Shown here: positions 1-5,178 of the stretch, piece after piece
How the letters are laid out: the number at the start of each line of letters is the position of its first letter
Position numbering within the stretch: the first letter of the stretch is position 1
NCBI GenBank assembly: GCA_014238595.1
Contig: JABAAV010000067.1
Coordinates: forward strand, 1-8,879
Length of the DNA stretch: 8,879 nt
Direction: 5' to 3'
Source of the DNA: Myxococcales bacterium
GTDB taxonomy: Bacteria; Myxococcota_A; Polyangia; Haliangiales; J016
Position numbers and translations under genes: made by a program
The notes under the pieces: generated by a model
Seen by the model: the letters and a program-made list of their open reading frames with translations, nothing else
Database searches by the model: none
Told to the model about the DNA's origin: nothing

Positions 1-407
1 GATTGCCATGTTTCACTGATCCGGTGCTGGATGCCTGGTAGCAATTTGATGGGGCGAACATTAGCGTACAGATCTAATCCAAGACGGTTGCCGATGACAG
101 GGCTATAGCCTGCCATGCGACCATCTGCCATGGTCACAGGTCCTTGTCCTGTGGGTGAAGGATGTCCTACTGCGCCTAATAAGATGACGTCCGCATCATG
201 GCATATTTGTTCGGAAGTTTCGGGCCAATCGCGACTGCCATGATTGAGATAAAACAATCCACCGCAGGGAATTGCTTGAATGGAAAAGCGTCTATCAATC
301 TTTTGTTCTATTGTTTCAAGAAGAAGATGTGCTTGATGAGCGACTTCTATGCCAATGCCATCACCAGGCAACAGGACAATATGATAAGAATCTTTCTTGT
401 TTTTCAT
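1..407 (-). CDS. Isopropylmalate/isocitrate-type dehydrogenase, N-terminal part (runs off the left edge)
   Basis: About 135 residues are visible from an ATG at 405-407; the 3' end lies outside the window. The N-terminus has the hallmark beta-decarboxylating dehydrogenase motif LLPGDGIGIEV (about residues 12-22), then ILLGAVGHP (about 75-83) and LDLYANVRPIKLLPG (about 109-123). These correspond to the nucleotide/substrate-domain motifs of LeuB, Icd and tartrate dehydrogenase. Such enzymes oxidise a 2-hydroxy acid with NAD(P)+ and release CO2 in the cytoplasm. The stretch between GAVGHP and LDLYANVRP carries MADGRMAGYSPVIGNR where classical LeuB has a short RPE-Q-GLL segment. It therefore looks like the loosely annotated 'isocitrate/isopropylmalate dehydrogenase family' rather than a certain LeuB. 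No clear Shine-Dalgarno precedes the ATG. It is divergent from the lipoprotein gene, with 59 bases between start codons. The family is secure; the substrate is not decided. Confidence 0.88.
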   Translation of the reverse strand, partial: MKNKKDSYHIVLLPGDGIGIEVAHQAHLLLETIEQKIDRRFSIQAIPCGGLFYLNHGSRDWPETSEQICHDADVILLGAVGHPSPTGQGPVTMADGRMAGYSPVIGNRLGLDLYANVRPIKLLPGIQHRISETWQ

Positions 408-449
408 AGATCAACTATCGTATACAGTAACAAGATCGCTTACAATTGT
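397..449. promoter_or_regulatory. Candidate divergent promoter region for the dehydrogenase and lipoprotein genes
   Basis: The 59 bases between the two start codons must hold both promoters. On the plus strand, TTGTTT (397-402) and TATACA (421-426) are 18 bases apart and would give a leader of about 34 bases with a Shine-Dalgarno before the lipoprotein ATG. On the minus strand, TTGTAA and TACGAT are 17 bases apart and would start transcription only a few bases before the dehydrogenase ATG. The two overlap around the palindrome GTATAC at 420-425. Matches are only 3-4 of 6 per box, so this is a reading of weak signals. Confidence 0.25.
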
Positions 450-466
450 TTCCTATAAAGGATTCT

Positions 467-943
467 ATGAAAAAAACAATGATAATTACGGGATTGCTTT
501 TGATCATGTGTGCTTGTGGTCAAGAAAACATGCAGGATGCTAAGATGTCTTCGAATCATCAAGCTAATGTTGATAAAAAGACAGAGAGTGACGGCTCTTC
601 ACGCTTACGAAAACGACAGATTGACACGATGACGATGATGCCTAATCGGGCTCAGAAAATATCTAAGATAAAATCTGTTCGCACAATTCCTGTTTCAGTA
701 ACAAACGTCTATGAACCTAGCCGCATTGAAGCTAGCCCTAACGAGATACTTGAATTGGTTTTTACTCGAACGCAAGAAGGTATGTGCAATCGCTATGTAA
801 CGATTACAGGTTCAGATAAAAAATATGAACTCATCATGAAGCAACCGATTAAAGTTCCTGTTCAAGCAGGTCCTTCAGGCATCATTTCATTTCAATGTGG
901 TATGAATATGATGAAGGGTCAGATCGTGGTGGTTGGCCGATAA
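467..943 (+). CDS. Small lipoprotein with a cupredoxin-like (Cupredoxin_1) domain
   Basis: 158 residues. ATG 467 is preferred over the upstream in-frame TTG at 446 because AAAGGA (457-462) precedes it and the resulting N-terminus, MKKTMIITGLLLIMCACG, is a clean lipoprotein signal. The likely lipidated cysteine is Cys17 (Ala at -1), although Cys15 is also possible. The following Gly-Gln has no Asp sorting signal, so the outer membrane is likely. Residues 19-72 are a polar, low-complexity linker. Residues 75-156 match the cupredoxin-like domain also found on copper-ATPases and EfeO-type proteins: VYEPSRI, FTR near 99-101, Cys107, and FQCGMNMMKGQIVVV near 142-156. That domain contains no histidine, so any copper site would use Cys107, Cys144 and Met146/148/149. 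The likely role is periplasmic copper binding or delivery; this comes from the family and is not demonstrated. It is convergent with grxD, with a 35-base gap. Confidence 0.8.
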   Translation: MKKTMIITGLLLIMCACGQENMQDAKMSSNHQANVDKKTESDGSSRLRKRQIDTMTMMPNRAQKISKIKSVRTIPVSVTNVYEPSRIEASPNEILELVFTRTQEGMCNRYVTITGSDKKYELIMKQPIKVPVQAGPSGIISFQCGMNMMKGQIVVVGR

Positions 944-978
944 CATGTTTGAATAACAATGTGTATTATTGGTTTGGT

Positions 979-1302
979 TTAACCTGCGGTCGTTTGGTTG
1001 AGTAATTTTTCGAGATCGCCGCTTTGTTCCATGTCGCAAATGATATCACAACCGCCAATAAAGGTTCCATCAACATACAATTGAGGAATAGTCGGCCAGC
1101 TTGAATATTCTTTAATACCAGAGCGGATATCAGCAGAAGTCAGAACATTGTGTGTTTGGTAGTCGACATTGTGTTTATTGAGAATATCGACCACACGTGC
1201 TGAAAATCCGCATTGCGGAAAGGATTTATTTCCTTTCATATAAAGGACGACACGATCGTCTTTGATTTGTTCTTTAATTTGTTTTTGGATCATTGAATTC
1301 AT
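979..1302 (-). CDS. grxD: Monothiol CGFS glutaredoxin, Grx4/GrxD family
   Basis: 107 residues, the usual length of a single-domain Grx4/Grx5-type protein. It carries the monothiol active site FPQCGFS (Cys31), preceded by the conserved LYMKG (20-24) whose lysine contacts glutathione, then the cis-proline motif WPTIPQLY (69-76) and the glutathione-binding GGCD (83-86). Such proteins do not act mainly as thiol reductants. They hold a glutathione-ligated [2Fe-2S] cluster, pass it to apo-proteins, and form a hetero-complex with BolA. The bolA gene lies 26 bases upstream on the same strand, which supports that pairing. The start at 1302 gives a normal family N-terminus; Met4 (1293) is an alternative. 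Neither has a convincing Shine-Dalgarno, so translation may depend on coupling to bolA. It is the last gene of the speA-pruA-bolA-grxD cluster. Confidence 0.96.
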   Translation of the reverse strand: MNSMIQKQIKEQIKDDRVVLYMKGNKSFPQCGFSARVVDILNKHNVDYQTHNVLTSADIRSGIKEYSSWPTIPQLYVDGTFIGGCDIICDMEQSGDLEKLLNQTTAG

Positions 1303-1320
1303 AATGGATAAGGTAATGGG

Positions 1321-1344
1321 TTAAGGAGTTAAGGAGTTAAGGTC
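1321..1344. repeat. Octamer tandem repeat TTAAGGAG, about 2.75 copies, spanning the bolA stop codon
   Basis: Bases 1321-1328 and 1329-1336 are identical TTAAGGAG units, 1337-1342 is a partial third unit (TTAAGG), and another TTAAGG lies at 1352-1357. On the transcribed strand the repeat reads CTTAACTC, so the mRNA between bolA and grxD carries CUCCUU twice. The bolA TAA stop (1329-1331) is inside the repeat. This is probably a product of replication slippage; any function is unproven. Confidence 0.8.
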
Positions 1345-1556
1345 TTTAGAGTTAAGGCATGAATGGGACCAGACATTTCTTCTTTGAGTGCATCAAAAAC
1401 GACACGATGTTGTTCTAATTTTGATTTGCCGTGGAACTGTTTAGAAATCACTAGTGCTTCCCAATGATCAGATGTACCTGTTAAATCTCGAAGCGTTACT
1501 TCGGCATCAGGAATGGCTTGTTTAATTTTTTCAATAATTGCTTCTTGGGTCATCAT
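1329..1556 (-). CDS. bolA: BolA/IbaG family protein
   Basis: 75 residues, a compact BolA-fold protein of the IbaG-like kind. Conserved features are DLTGTSDHWEALVIS (24-38), the FHGKSKLEQHRVV helix-turn region (41-53) and the terminal GPIHALTLKTLTP (63-75). The conserved His66 is the expected ligand to the shared [2Fe-2S] cluster in Grx-BolA heterodimers, and His31 in the variable loop is a candidate second ligand. These proteins partner monothiol glutaredoxins in cytoplasmic iron-sulfur trafficking or iron sensing. The next gene downstream (26-base gap) is exactly such a glutaredoxin. It starts 24 bases after the pruA stop. Two consecutive ATGs (1556 and 1553) can serve as start, and no strong Shine-Dalgarno is seen. 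Confidence 0.95.
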   Translation of the reverse strand: MMTQEAIIEKIKQAIPDAEVTLRDLTGTSDHWEALVISKQFHGKSKLEQHRVVFDALKEEMSGPIHALTLKTLTP

Positions 1557-1580
1557 TGTTAATCGTTTCTATCAAGATGT

Positions 1581-3215
1581 TTAACATTCTTTCATATATG
1601 GATAAGGGATGGAAGTAGCTGGTGTAAAATTTTCTTTGATCGTTCGTGGAGAGATCCATCGTTCTAAATTCATGGCACTTCCCGCTTTATCATTAGTACC
1701 TGAAGCACGTCCACCTCCGAATGGTTGTTGGCCAACAACTGCTCCAGTAGGTTTATCATTGATATAAAAATTACCTGCACTGTATCGCAGTGTATGAGAT
1801 GCTTTAATGATAGCCGTTTTGTCATTGGCAAAAACAGCACCTGTTAATCCATAGGGGGATGTTTGATCAATGGTTTGTAAGATCGAATCAAAATCATCAT
1901 CTGCATAAGGGAAACATGTGACAATAGGTCCAAATAATTCTTGCGTCATTGTTTCATAGAATGGATTTGAAGTTTCAATGACGGTTGGTGATATAAACCA
2001 ACCCACTGAATCATCCGTGATGCCCCCTGCAATGATTGTCGCATCAGAAGCTTGTTTGGCTGTTTCAATCGCTGCTTTATGCTTGTTCCATGCCGTTTTA
2101 TGAATGACTGCCCCTCCAAAATGGGTAAAATCAGTGATGTCACCCATCGAGAGTGCATGAACTTCTTCGATCAAACGTGGTTTAAGCGATTGCCACAATG
2201 TCTCTGGAATATAGATACGTGAAACAGCACTACATTTTTGACCTTGATACTCAAAAGCACCACGAACGATAGCCGTTAAGAGTGCCTCTTCATTGGCAGA
2301 TCTATGTGCAACAATAAAATCTTTTCCACCCGTTTCACCAACAAGACGAGGATAATTTTTATAGGTATCAATAGTGTTCCCAATTTGTTTCCAAAGTGCA
2401 CGAAATACTTGTGTGGAACCTGTAAAATGCAACCCTGCAAAACTTGGATCACGCAATGCCATATCGGCAACTTGTTTGCCGTCTCCAGGAATAAAATTAA
2501 TCACACCATCAGGAAGCCCAGCTTCTTTGAGAAGTTCCATCGTATAATAAGCCGATAATTCTGCGGCACAAGAAGGTTTCCATAGAACAGTGTTTCCCAT
2601 CAATGCGGGAGCTGTGGCAAGGTTGGCCGCAATCGATGTGAAATTAAACGGGGTTATCGCTAAAACAAAACCTTCCAAGGGACGGTATTCCATTCGATTC
2701 CAATCGCCATGTGCACTGTAGGGTTGTTGTTTGTAAATGTGTTCTGCGTAATGAACATTGTAACGCCAAAAATCAATGAGTTCACAAGCTGCATCAATAT
2801 CTGCTTGATGTGCTGTTTTTGATTGATTGAGCATGGTTGCGGCATTGATGCGAGCACGCCATGGTCCTGCGAGTAATTCTGCGGCCCGAAGGAAAATAGA
2901 AGCTCTATCTTCCCAATGCATGCGACTCCATGTGAGATGTGCTTTGTTGGCCGCATTAATGGCTTGAGTGATCTGAGCATCTTCGGCATGACAGCATGTG
3001 GCAAGTTGATGTTGATGTCGATGAGGCATGACAACAGGGTTGGTTTTTTTTGTTGTGACCTTTTTTCCATCAATAATCAAAGGAATCGTTGGGGTTTCAT
3101 TGCTTAACCGTGTCAATTCTTGTTTGAGTGTTTCTTTTTCTGTGCTTGATGGATGATAATTATAAGGAACTTCATTATAGGGAATAGGTATCGTTACGGT
3201 TTGATTGATTGTCAT
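1581..3215 (-). CDS. pruA: L-glutamate gamma-semialdehyde (1-pyrroline-5-carboxylate) dehydrogenase
   Basis: 544 residues, the length of the stand-alone ALDH4A1-type P5C dehydrogenase rather than the bifunctional PutA. It oxidises glutamate 5-semialdehyde to glutamate with NAD+, the final step of proline and ornithine/arginine breakdown, in the cytoplasm. All aldehyde dehydrogenase signatures are present: oxyanion Asn191 in TPFNFTS, the NAD-binding FTGST (264-268), catalytic-base Glu294 in VGETGGKDF, nucleophile Cys328 in GQKCSA, and QELFGP (425-430). The C-terminal QPFGGGRASGTNDKAG (497-512) is typical of P5C dehydrogenases. The family-specific N-terminal region (PVVMPHRHQH, LLAGPWR, ATMLNQSKTAHQAEID-like) is also intact. 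ATG 3215 is supported by AAAGGA 4 bases upstream. The start lies 23 bases after the speA stop and bolA begins 24 bases after this stop, so it is probably an operon member. No damage is seen. Confidence 0.97.
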   Translation of the reverse strand: MTINQTVTIPIPYNEVPYNYHPSSTEKETLKQELTRLSNETPTIPLIIDGKKVTTKKTNPVVMPHRHQHQLATCCHAEDAQITQAINAANKAHLTWSRMHWEDRASIFLRAAELLAGPWRARINAATMLNQSKTAHQADIDAACELIDFWRYNVHYAEHIYKQQPYSAHGDWNRMEYRPLEGFVLAITPFNFTSIAANLATAPALMGNTVLWKPSCAAELSAYYTMELLKEAGLPDGVINFIPGDGKQVADMALRDPSFAGLHFTGSTQVFRALWKQIGNTIDTYKNYPRLVGETGGKDFIVAHRSANEEALLTAIVRGAFEYQGQKCSAVSRIYIPETLWQSLKPRLIEEVHALSMGDITDFTHFGGAVIHKTAWNKHKAAIETAKQASDATIIAGGITDDSVGWFISPTVIETSNPFYETMTQELFGPIVTCFPYADDDFDSILQTIDQTSPYGLTGAVFANDKTAIIKASHTLRYSAGNFYINDKPTGAVVGQQPFGGGRASGTNDKAGSAMNLERWISPRTIKENFTPATSIPYPYMKEC

Positions 3216-3238
3216 ATTGTCCTTTGTAAAAATAAAGA

Positions 3239-5164
3239 TTATTGATGCGTGTCAAGATAAGAATAACTATCGAGTTCTTTAATATAATGTTGTAAAATAG
3301 TCTCTGCAATTTTAGTTGTGAGTCGGTTTTTCTGTAGAGAAAAATCAATATGTCTTTTGACAGAGTCAATAAGGTCTTGCGTGTGATAATCAACATAGTG
3401 AAGGATTTCAGAGACTGAATCTCCTACAATCACTTCATTAATCGTATACCTAGTATCTTTATTTAGAGATACATGTGCGATATGCGTATCTCCAAATAAG
3501 TTATGCATATCACCGAGAATTTCTTGATACGCTCCAACTAAAAAGACACCAAGATAATAGGGATCTTGAATCATATCATGGAGAGGAATTGTTTTGTTGA
3601 CACCTTTTGTATCAACAAAGCGATCAATAGTGCCATCTGAGTCACATGTAATATCTGCCAAGATACTTTCCTGAGCGGGTTTTTCTTGATGTCTATGAAT
3701 AGGAACAATGGGAAAGAGTTGTTTGATAGCCCATATATCAGGCAGTGATTGAAACATTGAAAAATTACAAAAATATACAGTACTTAATAATGTCGTGAGC
3801 GATTCTAATTCGTCATGAGTTTCATTATTACTCTGTGCGTATTTCAAGATGCAATGACAAATGGATCCAAAAAGTTGTTCACATTCCGCGCGCATTGCGA
3901 GAGATAAATGTCCAAGATTAAACAGTTGTAACATTTTGTCTTTGTATTCAATCGCATCATGATAACTTTCAATGAGATTTTTTTCCGTAATTGCTTGATA
4001 GGTCTGGTATAGATTATGCGCTATTGGATGTCTTGGGGTTTCTGATGAAGGCAGTTTAAATGTATCAATGGGTTTGGTGCCTAATACATTGACGATCAAG
4101 ACAGAGTGGTATGCAGCAATGGCGCGTCCTGATTCTGTGATGATTGTAGGATGAGGAATTTTCGCTGCTATGCACGCTTCGGCAATTGAAAAGACGACAT
4201 CGTTGGCATATTCCTCTATGGTGTAATTGATCGAAGAATTAAAATTAGTTTGTGATCCATTATAATCAACACCAAGTCCCCCACCAACATCAAAATAGTG
4301 AAGATTGTGGCAACCCAATTGATGCAATTCTACAAAAAAGCGGCTTGCTTCTTGTAAGGCAGCTTTGATGGTATGGATGGATGATATTTGAGAACCAATA
4401 TGAAAATGGAGAAGCTCAAAGCAATCGAGCATATCTGTTTCTTTTAATGTTTGAATGACACGTAAGATTGCACTAGCAAGCAGTCCAAATTTAGAGCGAT
4501 CACCTGTCGATTGTTCCCAACGGCCAGATCCTCGTGTAGAGAGACATGCACGGATTCCTAACCGTGGTTTAATCTTGAGTCGTTGTGAGACTTCACGAAT
4601 CAATAGAAGCTCATCTTCGTTTTCGATAACGATGATCATGTTTTGTCCGAGTTGGGACGCTAACAATGCCATCTCAATATAATGGGTATCTTTGTAGCCG
4701 TTGCATATAATGAGTGGATTATTTGTGCTAGCCATCGCAATGACCGCAAGCAATTCAGGCTTGGATCCTATTTCTAATCCAAAATGATACGGTTTTCCAA
4801 ATTCGATAATTTCTTCGACTACTTTTCGACTTTGATTAACTTTGATAGGATATACCCCTTGATAATTTCCATGATATTCGTAGGCTTCAATCGCATGATT
4901 GAAAGAGTCATTGATTAGTTTAATGCGTGCTTTGAGAATATCGGAAAAACGAAGAATCACAGGAAGTTTAACCCCTCGTTGTTTTAAATCCTCAATGATT
5001 GTACATAATTCTACGGTAGCTGTTTCGTTGGTAACGACAATGTTCCCTTTCTCATTAATTTTAAAATATTCTCTACTCCAAGAAGATACTCCATAGAGTG
5101 CATTTGATTGAGCAATAGACCAATCATAATGCGAATTTTTATTATCCATAGAGTAATGATCCAT
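3239..5164 (-). CDS. speA: Biosynthetic arginine decarboxylase SpeA
   Basis: 641 residues from ATG 5164, close to the roughly 630-660 of the family. A PLP-dependent fold-III (alanine racemase/DapDC-like) enzyme that decarboxylates arginine to agmatine, the first step of the agmatine route to putrescine and spermidine. Residues in this numbering: PLP-binding Lys108 in YPIKVNQ, HFHIGSQ (254-260), the PLP-phosphate loop DVGGGLGVDY (292-301), ITESGRA (342-348), catalytic Cys507 in DITCDSDG, and the family C-terminal motif GAYQEILGDMHNLFGD (544-559). ATG 5149 (636 residues) is an equally good start. A longer frame from TTG 5203 exists but lacks a ribosome binding site and would overlap helD. It heads the speA-pruA-bolA-grxD cluster. 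No agmatinase (speB) or agmatine deiminase (aguA) gene lies in the window, so the fate of agmatine is not shown. A good promoter lies inside helD. Confidence 0.97.
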   Translation of the reverse strand: MDHYSMDNKNSHYDWSIAQSNALYGVSSWSREYFKINEKGNIVVTNETATVELCTIIEDLKQRGVKLPVILRFSDILKARIKLINDSFNHAIEAYEYHGNYQGVYPIKVNQSRKVVEEIIEFGKPYHFGLEIGSKPELLAVIAMASTNNPLIICNGYKDTHYIEMALLASQLGQNMIIVIENEDELLLIREVSQRLKIKPRLGIRACLSTRGSGRWEQSTGDRSKFGLLASAILRVIQTLKETDMLDCFELLHFHIGSQISSIHTIKAALQEASRFFVELHQLGCHNLHYFDVGGGLGVDYNGSQTNFNSSINYTIEEYANDVVFSIAEACIAAKIPHPTIITESGRAIAAYHSVLIVNVLGTKPIDTFKLPSSETPRHPIAHNLYQTYQAITEKNLIESYHDAIEYKDKMLQLFNLGHLSLAMRAECEQLFGSICHCILKYAQSNNETHDELESLTTLLSTVYFCNFSMFQSLPDIWAIKQLFPIVPIHRHQEKPAQESILADITCDSDGTIDRFVDTKGVNKTIPLHDMIQDPYYLGVFLVGAYQEILGDMHNLFGDTHIAHVSLNKDTRYTINEVIVGDSVSEILHYVDYHTQDLIDSVKRHIDFSLQKNRLTTKIAETILQHYIKELDSYSYLDTHQ

Positions 5165-5178
5165 AGGTTTGATTTCGT

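Noticed and set aside
198..458. Open frame of 86 codons on the plus strand
   Set aside because: It is antisense to the left-edge dehydrogenase, whose conserved motifs fix the coding strand; its translation resembles no protein family.
944..978. Bidirectional terminator between the lipoprotein gene and grxD
   Set aside because: Only an imperfect AT-only stem (AATAACA/TGTATTATT) without a proper U run on either strand; too weak to call.
1359..1415. Tiny plus-strand ORF preceded by AAGG/AAGGAG motifs from the octamer repeat
   Set aside because: Only 18 codons, antisense to conserved bolA; the Shine-Dalgarno likeness is a by-product of the repeat.
1946..3107. Several open frames of 60-140 codons in other frames over pruA
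   Set aside because: All lie within the intact, fully conserved P5C dehydrogenase and show no recognisable domain.
5104..5130. helD promoter TTGATT-15-CATAAT within speA
   Set aside because: The 15-base spacing and the 4-of-6 match in the -35 box make it no better than chance in this AT-rich stretch.
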